Assembly: GCA_027482795.1 (NCBI GenBank)
Contig: JAIXVS010000365.1
Location: 1-9,992, forward strand
Direction: 5' to 3'
From: Rhodobacter sp.
GTDB taxonomy: Bacteria; Pseudomonadota; Alphaproteobacteria; Rhodobacterales; Rhodobacteraceae
DNA length: 9,992 nt
Both the position numbers and the translations under genes were made by a program. Positions 1 through 5,275 of this stretch are shown piece by piece. A model generated the notes under the pieces. The model was not told the DNA's origin, ran no database searches, and saw only the letters and a list, made by a program, of their open reading frames with translations. How positions within the stretch are numbered: the stretch's first letter is position 1; the number at the start of each line of letters is the position of its first letter.

Positions 1-106
1 ACAGTTGCAAATGACAACCGTGCTCCGGCAATGGCTTTGGCTGCGTAAGCAACCCAAGTCGCCGAAACTAAGTCCTTGCGCTTAGCCGCGTAAGGCGGGG
101 CCCGCC
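1..106 (+). ncRNA. ssrA: tmRNA (ssrA), 3' part of the tag-coding piece, partial
   Basis: tmRNA rescues stalled ribosomes and adds a degradation tag to the unfinished protein. Bases 7-45 read GCA AAT GAC AAC CGT GCT CCG GCA ATG GCT TTG GCT GCG, then TAA at 46-48, giving ANDNRAPAMALAA: an alphaproteobacterial-style tag with the -LAA end that ClpX recognises. Around the stop codon, bases about 35-40 can pair with 54-58, as in tmRNA helix 5. Just after it is an H-type pseudoknot: CTAAG (68-72) pairs with CTTAG (81-85), and the loop CCTTGCG (74-80) pairs with CGC..AAGG (87-95). A GGCGGG/CCCGCC near-palindrome follows at 94-106. In alphaproteobacteria the gene is circularly permuted and makes a two-piece RNA, with the acceptor piece encoded first. 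That fits the tag lying close to the 3' end here; the rest lies left of the window. The exact 3' end is uncertain and could fall within the repeats that follow. Confidence 0.88.
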
Positions 107-273
107 AGAGCCTGGCAACAGAATCTGGCACTAATTTCCTTGCGCGTTAGGCTCTGGCAAAGCATCAGGCGTCAGAGCCTGGCAACAGAATCTGGCACTA
201 ATTTCCCTGCTCAAAAGGCTCTGTCAAAGCATCGCGCTTCAGATCAGGTCCACAGAATCTGGCACTAATTTCC
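107..273. repeat. 67-bp tandem repeat, 2.5 copies, directly after ssrA
   Basis: A 33-base block recurs at 107-139, 174-206 and 241-273, a period of exactly 67 in both steps. Copies 1 and 2 are identical over 34 bases (106-139, 173-206). Copy 3 differs only in its first eleven bases or so, so a 22-base core (118-139, 185-206, 252-273; contains ATCTGGCACTAATTTCC) is identical in all three. The second halves of units 1 and 2 (140-173, 207-240) match at 25 of 34 positions; the second half of unit 3 is barely recognisable. Each block can form a stem of the type GCCAGA..TCTGGC (104-109 with 124-129). A longer inverted pair, GCCAGAGCCT/AGGCTCTGGC (104-113 with 149-158), spans the first unit. No coding frame is evident. 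The function is unknown; it could be part of the ssrA transcript or a duplication of its 3' end. Confidence 0.9.
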
Positions 274-295
274 CAACGTCGTGTTCGCTGAAACA

Positions 296-365
296 GGGGG
301 GCTTTGCGCCCCCCAGCGCGTAAAGCACGCGCTTCCCCCCGCAGGATATTTCCAGAGCAAGGAAG
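296..365 (+). repeat. Compound palindromic intergenic element, copy A
   Basis: Read on the plus strand, the element is a GC hairpin GGGGGGC-TTTGC-GCCCCCC (296-314), a second small stem AGCGCG/CGCGCT (315-320 with 328-333), then CCCCCCG, GGATATTT and AGAGCAAGGAAG (335-365). The same ordered modules occur in inverted orientation at 384-446. Copy A lies downstream of the tmRNA in the sense direction, as a terminator would. From memory, similar GC-hairpin plus GGATATTT sequences are dispersed after genes in Rhodobacteraceae genomes; I could not check this. The GC hairpin has no clear T-run directly after it. Confidence 0.75.
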
Positions 366-413
366 CAGGCAGGCTGTCTGTTTCTTCCTTGCTCTAAAAA
401 TATCCACGGGGGG
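335..413. terminator. Long hairpin between convergent ssrA and nucleosidase genes
   Basis: The tails of copies A and B meet and make one extended inverted repeat. CCCCCCG (335-341) pairs with CGGGGGG (407-413), and the 22-base arms 344-365 and 384-405 are complementary except for CC opposite AA. The apex continues as an imperfect palindrome, CAGGCAG/CTGTCTG (366-372 with 374-380, one wobble). It lies between two convergent transcription units, so I infer a bidirectional transcription stop or RNA-end stabiliser. The structure is seen directly; the terminator role is inference, because neither strand has a classic long T-run after the stem. Confidence 0.6.
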
Positions 414-446
414 TGAGCGAAGCGAGGGGGGCGCGTGCGCCCCCCT
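384..446 (-). repeat. Compound palindromic intergenic element, copy B (inverted)
   Basis: Read on the minus strand from the last base of the nucleosidase stop codon, it shows a hairpin AGGGGGGCGC/GCGCCCCCCT (425-434 with 437-446), a spacer TCGCTTCGCTCA, then CCCCCCG, GGATATTT and AGAGCAAGGAAG (down to 384). This is the same module order as copy A, with a different spacer and hairpin loop. It follows the nucleosidase gene directly in the sense direction, so it probably marks the 3' end of that operon's transcript. Confidence 0.75.
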
Positions 447-985
447 TACAGCCCCTGCCCCAAGCGCGCCAAAAAGGCGTCTTCGGCATAGCGCAGGGCT
501 TGGCGCCAATCGGTGGGGGCGGCATCATCGGCGTTGTCGGAAATGTATTTGAACGCGCGCAGCGGGATGTTTTCTGCGCGGCACAGCTTTGCAATGGCAT
601 AAAGTTCCATATCAACCAGATCGCAGGGCATCTCGGGCGCGCTGGCGGCAAAGCTATCACCCGTGCCGCAGATCAGTGGGGCGGGCGAAAAGCGGATCTG
701 CGCGCTGTCCTCCTCGAACGGGGTCGCGCCCAAAGGCACGCCAAGCGCGCGCACATCCATATCGCGCTGCACCGCCGCCCCCACCTCGACCAGCCCATGC
801 AGACCCCGCGTGACAGCCCCTGCCGTGCCAAAATTGATCACCAGATCAGGGCGATGCAGGGCCAGCGCCTGCGCGCTGCGCCACGCGGCATTCACCTTGC
901 CAATGCCCGTATGGACAAGGGTCATGCCCTGCGGCGCGGTGGCCAATTCCTCGGGCATGGCAACCAGCAGCAAAATGTTTGGCAT
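446..985 (-). CDS. Short MTA/SAH nucleosidase-like phosphorylase-family protein
   Basis: Predicted 179-aa cytoplasmic enzyme of the purine nucleoside phosphorylase/MTAN family, which splits adenine from 5'-methylthioadenosine and S-adenosylhomocysteine. Visible motifs are AMPEE (9-13, Glu13 at the place of E. coli MTAN Glu12), GIGKVNAA (27-34), NFGTAGA (51-57), GTGDSF (107-112), VDME (124-127, Glu127 like Glu174) and SDNAD (149-153, Asp150 like Asp197). All three expected catalytic acids are therefore present. At 179 aa it is about 50 residues shorter than E. coli MTAN, with the loss mainly in the middle and after the first strand, so substrate range is uncertain. ATG at 985 is preferred: AAGGGGA lies six bases upstream, and ATG overlaps the TGA of the upstream gene by one base. 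A GTG at 988 is the alternative. It is the last gene of the fumC group, so translational coupling is likely. Confidence 0.8.
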   Translation of the reverse strand: MPNILLLVAMPEELATAPQGMTLVHTGIGKVNAAWRSAQALALHRPDLVINFGTAGAVTRGLHGLVEVGAAVQRDMDVRALGVPLGATPFEEDSAQIRFSPAPLICGTGDSFAASAPEMPCDLVDMELYAIAKLCRAENIPLRAFKYISDNADDAAPTDWRQALRYAEDAFLARLGQGL

Positions 986-1200
986 CACGTTTCCCCTTGC
1001 AAAGCGCGCAAAATTTCCACGCGGATATGCGAGGCTAGGCCAACATCACCGCGCGCTTCATCCATCTGCGCCGCCAGCGCATTCACCGATAGCCCGCGCT
1101 TTGCCGCGAGCGCCTGAAACGCCGCCCAGAATTCAGGCTCCAAGGTTACCGAGGTGCGGTGCCCGCGCAGGGTAAGGGAATGTTTCTGCGGCCCGCTCAT
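985..1200 (-). CDS. Ribbon-helix-helix domain protein
   Basis: Small 71-aa protein. Residues about 8-20 (SLTLRGHRTSVTL) look like the DNA-contacting beta strand. They are followed by two helices (EPEFWAAFQALAAKRGLSVNALAAQMDEA, about 21-49), with the GLSVNALA turn typical of ribbon-helix-helix folds; this matches the family I know as RHH_4 (PF13467). A short tail (LASHIRVEILRAL) probably helps dimerisation. Such proteins usually act as dimeric DNA-binding repressors, but no target is established for this one. Its ATG overlaps the stop of the DUF4169 gene as ATGA, and its own stop overlaps the nucleosidase start, so it is co-translated within the fumC group. It could autoregulate the operon or have another partner. 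Family confidence is high; function is unknown. Confidence 0.8.
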   Translation of the reverse strand: MSGPQKHSLTLRGHRTSVTLEPEFWAAFQALAAKRGLSVNALAAQMDEARGDVGLASHIRVEILRALQGET

Positions 1201-1376
1201 GGGGTTTCCCGCTTATGCGCGTCAAGCAGTGCCTTGGCCTTTTCGGCCCGCAACTTTTCGGCGGTTTTCTCGGCGCGGCTTCGGCCAAATTTGGCGGCAT
1301 TCTCATCACCCTGCGCGCGCGATTTGGCGCGGATTGCCGCCTTTTTCGCGCTGCGCAGGTTGATGATATCGGCCAT
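1197..1376 (-). CDS. DUF4169 family small basic protein
   Basis: This 59-aa frame runs from ATG at 1376 to TGA at 1197. It begins MADIINLRSAKKAAIRAKSR and continues as a highly charged Lys/Arg/Glu/Ala helix, including GDENAAKFGRSRAEKTAEKL, ending in HKRETP. The MADIINLR start and the NAAKFGRSRAEK segment are characteristic of DUF4169 (PF13770), a family of unknown function seen in alphaproteobacteria. There is no signal peptide or membrane segment; it probably forms one long amphipathic or charged helix. It starts 11 bases after the fumC stop, behind a G-rich stretch that may act as its ribosome site, and it overlaps the next gene by ATGA. The tight spacing argues for a real, translated gene despite its size. 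Confidence 0.82.
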   Translation of the reverse strand: MADIINLRSAKKAAIRAKSRAQGDENAAKFGRSRAEKTAEKLRAEKAKALLDAHKRETP

Positions 1377-1387
1377 TTCCCCCCCGA

Positions 1388-2782
1388 TCAGCCCTTGGGC
1401 CCGATCATATCTTCAGGCCGCACCACGCGATCGAACGTCTCGCCATCGACATAGCCCAGTGCAATCGCCTCTTCGCGCAGGGTTGTGCCGTTCTTATGCG
1501 CGGTTTTGGCAACCTTTGTCGCCGCGTCATAGCCGATGGTCGGGGCCAGCGCGGTGACAAGCATCAGGCTTTCCTTCATCAGCTTATCAATCCGCGCCAC
1601 ATTCGCCTGCGTGCCCACCACCATATTATCGGTGAAAGACGCCGCCGCATCGCCCAAAAGCTGCATCGATTGCAGCACGTTATAGGCCATCACGGGGTTA
1701 TAGACGTTCAGCTCAAAATGCCCTTGGCTGCCCGCAAAGCCCACGGCCGCATCATTGCCCATCACCTGCACGCAGACCATCGTCAGCGCTTCGGCCTGCG
1801 TGGGGTTCACTTTACCGGGCATAATCGACGATCCTGGTTCGTTTTCGGGCAGGATCAATTCCCCAAGGCCCGAGCGCGGGCCAGAGCCCAGCAGGCGCAT
1901 ATCATTGGCAATTTTGAACAGGCTGACCGCAACCGTTTTCAGCGCGCCCGAAAACATCACCATCGCGTCATGCGCTGCCAGCGCCTCGAACTTATTCGGC
2001 GCAGTCACAAAAGGCAGATCGGTGATCTGGGCAATCGATGCAGCGACACGTTTGTCCCAGCCCACACGGGTGTTCAGCCCCGTGCCAACAGCCGTGCCGC
2101 CTTGGGCCAGCTCATAGATTTCGGGCAGGATTTTCTTCACCCGCATGATCCCCTGCGCGACTTGATGCGCATAACCGCCAAATTCTTGGCCCAGCGTCAG
2201 CGGCGTTGCATCTTGGGTATGGGTGCGCCCGATTTTGATGATGTCTTTGAATTCTTGCGCTTTATGCGCCAAGGCGTGATGCAGCTTTTCCAGACCTGGC
2301 AGCAGAACATCCCGCGCCATCATGCCAATGGCCACATGCATCGCCGTGGGGAATGTGTCGTTGGATGATTGGCCCATGTTCACATGATCGTTCGGGTGGA
2401 CAGGTTTCTTGCTGCCCATCACCCCGCCCAGAGCTTCAATCGCGCGGTTGGAAATCACCTCATTCGCGTTCATGTTGGTCTGCGTGCCCGACCCCGTTTG
2501 CCACACCACCAGCGGGAAGTTATCGTCAAACTTGCCGTCGATCACCTCTTGCGCGGCGGCTGCAATCGCATGGCCTAGGTCGGGCGAAATATCACCCTGA
2601 TCAATATTGACCAGCGCGCAGGCCTTTTTGATCACGCCAAGCGCGCGGATGATGGCCACGGGCTGGCGTTCCCACCCGATGGGAAAGTTGATGATGCTGC
2701 GCTGCGTTTGCGCGCCCCAGTATTTATCGGCAGGAACGTCCAGCGGGCCAAAGCTGTCCGTCTCAACGCGGGTATCGGTCAT
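1388..2782 (-). CDS. fumC: Class II fumarate hydratase
   Basis: This enzyme interconverts fumarate and malate in the cytosolic TCA cycle as an iron-independent homotetramer. The 464-aa length matches the family. Signature regions are all present: TGSGTQTNMNANEV (96-109), HPNDHVNMGQSSNDTFPTA (129-147), GRTHTQDATP (185-194) and the mobile loop GSSIMPGKVN (317-326). His188 and Ser318 stand at the same numbers as the catalytic residues of E. coli FumC. I chose ATG at 2782 because AGGAGG lies seven bases upstream. A TTG six bases earlier is in frame but sits almost on the Shine-Dalgarno. Class I aspartate ammonia-lyase is the nearest alternative, but the overall match is to fumarase. It leads the group fumC-DUF4169-RHH-nucleosidase and lies 87 bases after the methyltransferase gene. 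Confidence 0.97.
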   Translation of the reverse strand: MTDTRVETDSFGPLDVPADKYWGAQTQRSIINFPIGWERQPVAIIRALGVIKKACALVNIDQGDISPDLGHAIAAAAQEVIDGKFDDNFPLVVWQTGSGTQTNMNANEVISNRAIEALGGVMGSKKPVHPNDHVNMGQSSNDTFPTAMHVAIGMMARDVLLPGLEKLHHALAHKAQEFKDIIKIGRTHTQDATPLTLGQEFGGYAHQVAQGIMRVKKILPEIYELAQGGTAVGTGLNTRVGWDKRVAASIAQITDLPFVTAPNKFEALAAHDAMVMFSGALKTVAVSLFKIANDMRLLGSGPRSGLGELILPENEPGSSIMPGKVNPTQAEALTMVCVQVMGNDAAVGFAGSQGHFELNVYNPVMAYNVLQSMQLLGDAAASFTDNMVVGTQANVARIDKLMKESLMLVTALAPTIGYDAATKVAKTAHKNGTTLREEAIALGYVDGETFDRVVRPEDMIGPKG

Positions 2783-2869
2783 ATGCAAGCCTCCTGTTAC
2801 TGGGGCCTGCCATAGCCCAAGGGCGCGGAAAACTCAACGGTATACATCTGCATACCAACGCAAATTGAG
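2783..2869 (-). promoter_or_regulatory. fumC leader region with nested dyad
   Basis: This 87-base gap separates the methyltransferase stop from fumC. It holds AGGAGG seven bases before the fumC ATG. Further upstream is a nested inverted repeat: outer arms AACTCAA (2831-2837) and TTGAGTT (2865-2871), inner arms GGTAT (2839-2843) and ATACC (2852-2856). On the minus strand the outer arm is followed by TTCC, so this could be a weak terminator for the methyltransferase transcript or an operator for fumC. I found no convincing -35/-10 pair. Confidence 0.35.
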
Positions 2870-3436
2870 TTAAATTTCGCTGGCACGTTTCAGGATATAA
2901 ACCCGCGCGGGCGGCACGTTTAGCCAAACTTTGCTGCCTTCAATGGCAACCAGCCCCAGCTTTTCCAAGATATGCGGCGCGATGGGCGGCTTTGAGCCGT
3001 AGGTAAACTGCCGCATCTCGCCGCCCTTGCGCAGCACGGTAAAGGCGGCGGCCAAAATCGCCTCGACCACAGGATCGGGCATAGAGAGCAGCGGCAGGCC
3101 AGAGATAACCGCCCCCACACTGCCCGCAGGGGCAAAACTTGGCGCTTCTTGCGCGCCCGCACGGTGTACCGTTACGCCCGCAAATTCTGCCGCCAAATGG
3201 CGGGCGAAATCGGCGCTCATCTCGATCAGAGTTAAATCTTGCGGGGCCACGCCAGCGGCCAAAATACCCCGCGTCAACTGCCCCGTGCCTGGCCCAAATT
3301 CAACCACTGGCCCCGTTTGGGGGCCAAGCCCCGCAGCCATAGCCCGCGCCAAAAACCGCGACGATGGCGATACTGCCGCCACCTGAAAGGGCGTTGCAAA
3401 AAACTCGCGCGCGAACAGGATGAAATCTTGGGCCAT
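2870..3436 (-). CDS. SAM-dependent methyltransferase, PmtA-like (phospholipid N-methyltransferase family)
   Basis: A 188-aa class I SAM methyltransferase. An N-terminal segment with VSPSSRFLARAMA (22-34) leads into motif I, VVEFGPGTG (44-52), an acidic residue at the end of strand 2 (IE, 71-72), SGLPLLS (112-118) in the motif IV region, and QFTYG (143-147). It ends VWLNVPPARVYILKR (170-184). This arrangement, especially SPSSRF, EFGPGTG, SGLPLL and QFTYG, resembles the Rhodobacter/Sinorhizobium type of PmtA, which methylates phosphatidylethanolamine towards phosphatidylcholine on the cytoplasmic face of the membrane. Related proteins are often annotated only as rRNA-dimethylase-like. The start ATG at 3436 has AAGGA six bases before it; a TTG at 3442 is in frame but too close to that site. 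Substrate is inference; the methyltransferase fold is clear. Confidence 0.78.
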   Translation of the reverse strand: MAQDFILFAREFFATPFQVAAVSPSSRFLARAMAAGLGPQTGPVVEFGPGTGQLTRGILAAGVAPQDLTLIEMSADFARHLAAEFAGVTVHRAGAQEAPSFAPAGSVGAVISGLPLLSMPDPVVEAILAAAFTVLRKGGEMRQFTYGSKPPIAPHILEKLGLVAIEGSKVWLNVPPARVYILKRASEI

Positions 3437-3502
3437 GGTCAATCCTTTACTTTATACAGGTGCTGCGCCCAAGATCCGCGATTAATGTTTCAACCGCATG
3501 AC

Positions 3503-3955
3503 TTATTTGCGAAACTTATCTAAACGCACAATCTGCGCCTCGCCCTTTGGCGGGGGTGGCGGATCGTCTTCGGGGGCATCTTCTTCGTCGTCATCCTCGC
3601 TGGGATGGGTCTCGAACCGCAGGCCAAATTCAACCGATGGGTCAACAAAGGTGCGCACCGCATCAAATGGCACCGCAATGTTTTCGGGGTTATTGCCAAA
3701 ATTCAGCGTCACCGAAAACCCGCCATCCGTCACCGTCAAATCTTCGAACCAGTGCTGAAGCACCAGCGTCATCTCGTCTGGATAGCGGTCATTCAGCCAT
3801 TTTGCCATTTTCACGCCCGATACGCCCGTATCAAAGGTGATGAAGAAATGATGATCGCCAGGCAGGCCGCCTTTGGCCACATCGGACAAAACAGTTTGGA
3901 TCAGCCCCCGCATGGCGCGGTGCATCAAGTTGCCGTAATCGATCGGTTTTGCCAT
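3503..3955 (-). CDS. sspB: SspB-family ClpXP adaptor (alpha type)
   Basis: This adaptor tethers ssrA-tagged substrates to the ClpXP protease. The 150-aa protein starts MAKPIDYGNLMHRAMRGLIQ, has a beta-rich body with GDHHFFITFDT (33-43), LQHWFEDLTV (66-75) and IAVPFDAVRTFVDPSVEFGLRF (93-114), then a disordered acidic and proline linker (119-136). It ends in a short basic C-terminal peptide, QIVRLDKFRK (141-150). That layout (tag-binding domain, flexible linker, ClpX-binding tail) is the known SspB design, and the sequence resembles the alphaproteobacterial form described in Caulobacter. The tag RNA it should serve lies in the same window at 7-48. The gene stands between chrA (66 bases upstream) and the methyltransferase (66 bases downstream). 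The start has a run of seven Gs a few bases upstream but no textbook Shine-Dalgarno. Older annotations may call it a DUF or stringent starvation protein B. Confidence 0.9.
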   Translation of the reverse strand: MAKPIDYGNLMHRAMRGLIQTVLSDVAKGGLPGDHHFFITFDTGVSGVKMAKWLNDRYPDEMTLVLQHWFEDLTVTDGGFSVTLNFGNNPENIAVPFDAVRTFVDPSVEFGLRFETHPSEDDDEEDAPEDDPPPPPKGEAQIVRLDKFRK

Positions 3956-4021
3956 GCTGCCCCCCCACCAACTGCTTAATCTACCTTAAGCGAATTGCGG
4001 CGGTTGAAAAGAGGGTGCGGC
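3956..4021 (-). promoter_or_regulatory. sspB upstream region with GCTTAA/TTAAGC dyad
   Basis: A 66-base gap between the chrA stop and the sspB start. It contains a perfect 6-base inverted repeat GCTTAA (3974-3979) and TTAAGC (3986-3991) around a 6-base loop. The dyad sits about 18 bases before the sspB ATG, in the most AT-rich part of the gap, so it could be an operator or part of a promoter. A weak hexamer pair can be forced, but I would not call it. Confidence 0.3.
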
Positions 4022-5275
4022 CTAGAAAGCAAGGCTTAATGCAGAAACTGCCCCACAAATCAGCAAAACCCACGGCAGCGCCCAGTGCAATCGCAGCAAA
4101 AGCACGCCCGCCAGCAAGGCAAGGGCAAAAGGCAAAAGGCGCAGCGTGGCAAAATCGGGCAGCAGCGGCTGCAAGGGGCCAAGCTGTGCAGTGATGGTTG
4201 CGCCAAACAGCACATGCAGCCCAAACCATAGCGACAAATGCGCAATCACCCCCACCACCGCCGCCATAATACCCGCCAGCGCCGCCGTCAGGCGCGGGGC
4301 GTTTTGCAAATGCGCAATCCACGGCGCGCCTGCGAAAATCCATAAAAAGCACGGCGCAAAGGTCATCCACAGGGTGATAATGGCCGCAGCCACCCCCAGC
4401 CCCGTTCCCCCCTGTTGATAGGCGGCCACATAGGCCACAAATTCCGTCACCAAAATCAGCGGGCCGGGTGTGGTTTCGGCCAAGGCCAGCGCATCCAGCA
4501 TCTGCGGCGCGGTCAGCCAGCCGCGCGTGACCACCACTTCGGATGCCATCCACGACAGCACCGCATAGGCCCCACCAAAGGTCAGCATCGCCAGTTTGGA
4601 AAAGAACAGCGCGATATCGGCCAGAATTTGCGGCGCAAAGGCCACAACACCTGCCAGCGGGATCAGCCACACCGCGCTCCAAATCAGCGCCGCGATCACG
4701 CTTTGCCGAATGGGCAGGGCAGTGGCAATTTCAGGGGCAGGCGGCGCTGGCTGGCGCAGCAGTGCCAGCCCCAGCAGGGCTGCGGCAATAATCACCACGG
4801 GAAAGGGCAGCACGAAGAAATACAGCGCGGCAAAGGCCGCAATGGCAATGCCCCAATGCGCCCGCCCCTTTAGCGCCCGTTTGGACAGACGCAAGAGCGC
4901 CTCGATCACCACGGCCAGCACGGCGGCCTGCACACCCACAAACAGCGCGGCGACCAAAGGCAAAGTGCCAAAGGACGCGTAAACCATCGCCAGCGCCAGC
5001 ACCAAGGCAGCCCCCGGCAGCACAAACAACCCGCCCGAAATCAGCCCGCCAATCACCCCCGCTTTGCGCCAGCCAATCCATGTGGCAAGCTGCATCGCCT
5101 CTGGCCCAGGCAGCAACATGCAAAACGACAGGGCCGATAGGTATTCCTGTTCGGACACCCATTTTCGGTCTTCCACCACGTCGCGGTGCATCAACGCAAT
5201 CTGCGCCGCTGGCCCGCCAAAAGACAGCACGCCTATGCGGGCAAAGCTGCGGGTTAGGTCACGCAAATCGCTCAT
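4022..5275 (-). CDS. chrA: Chromate transporter family protein, two CHR domains
   Basis: A 417-aa inner-membrane protein of the CHR superfamily. The first half carries SFGGPAAQIALMH (18-30) and LLPGPEAMQLATWIGW (54-69), followed by GLFVLPGA (82-89). The second half repeats the pattern as LTFGGAYAVLSWM (231-243) and ETTPGPLILVTEFVAY (267-282). This duplicated FGG and PGP arrangement is the mark of long ChrA-type transporters. Many hydrophobic segments, roughly ten or more, fill the length. Known members export chromate using the membrane potential, but the family is broad, and the physiological substrate of a chromosomal copy is often unknown. The start ATG (5275-5273) overlaps the lpxB stop as ATGA, so it is probably translated with the lipid A genes. 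The symbol is by family resemblance. Confidence 0.87.
   Translation of the reverse strand: MSDLRDLTRSFARIGVLSFGGPAAQIALMHRDVVEDRKWVSEQEYLSALSFCMLLPGPEAMQLATWIGWRKAGVIGGLISGGLFVLPGAALVLALAMVYASFGTLPLVAALFVGVQAAVLAVVIEALLRLSKRALKGRAHWGIAIAAFAALYFFVLPFPVVIIAAALLGLALLRQPAPPAPEIATALPIRQSVIAALIWSAVWLIPLAGVVAFAPQILADIALFFSKLAMLTFGGAYAVLSWMASEVVVTRGWLTAPQMLDALALAETTPGPLILVTEFVAYVAAYQQGGTGLGVAAAIITLWMTFAPCFLWIFAGAPWIAHLQNAPRLTAALAGIMAAVVGVIAHLSLWFGLHVLFGATITAQLGPLQPLLPDFATLRLLPFALALLAGVLLLRLHWALPWVLLICGAVSALSLAF

Noticed and set aside
107..273. CRISPR array
   Set aside because: The period is exact and the repeat block is about 33 bases with 34-base spacers, but the two spacers are themselves homologous (25 of 34), there are only three copies, and no cas gene is present. 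This is a tandem duplication.
107..273. Integration scar (att sites) of an island in ssrA
   Set aside because: Direct repeats at ssrA often mark inserted elements, but here the copies touch each other with no inserted DNA, integrase or other mobile genes. In permuted genes the usual att target (T-arm and CCA end) would also lie upstream.
335..413. Insertion-sequence terminal inverted repeats or a MITE
   Set aside because: No flanking target duplication was seen, and the two halves follow the 3' ends of convergent genes in sense orientation, which fits gene-end palindromes better. A MITE origin is not excluded.
198..660. Short frames on both strands across 198-660
   Set aside because: They cross the tmRNA-proximal repeats and palindromes or run antisense to the nucleosidase; none has a plausible start site or family match.
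413..1117. Long plus-strand frame of 234 codons over the nucleosidase gene
   Set aside because: It is a shadow of the minus-strand nucleosidase and RHH genes; its translation is rich in Arg, Ala and His with no recognisable domain, and the minus frames carry clear catalytic motifs.
1496..2368. Plus-strand frame of 290 codons inside fumC
   Set aside because: It lies wholly opposite fumC, which has every fumarase motif; the shadow protein has the Arg/His/Gln-rich composition typical of antisense frames in GC-rich DNA.
3956..4021. A sigma-70 type promoter for sspB
   Set aside because: Hexamer pairs with acceptable spacing match the consensus at too few positions to support a call.
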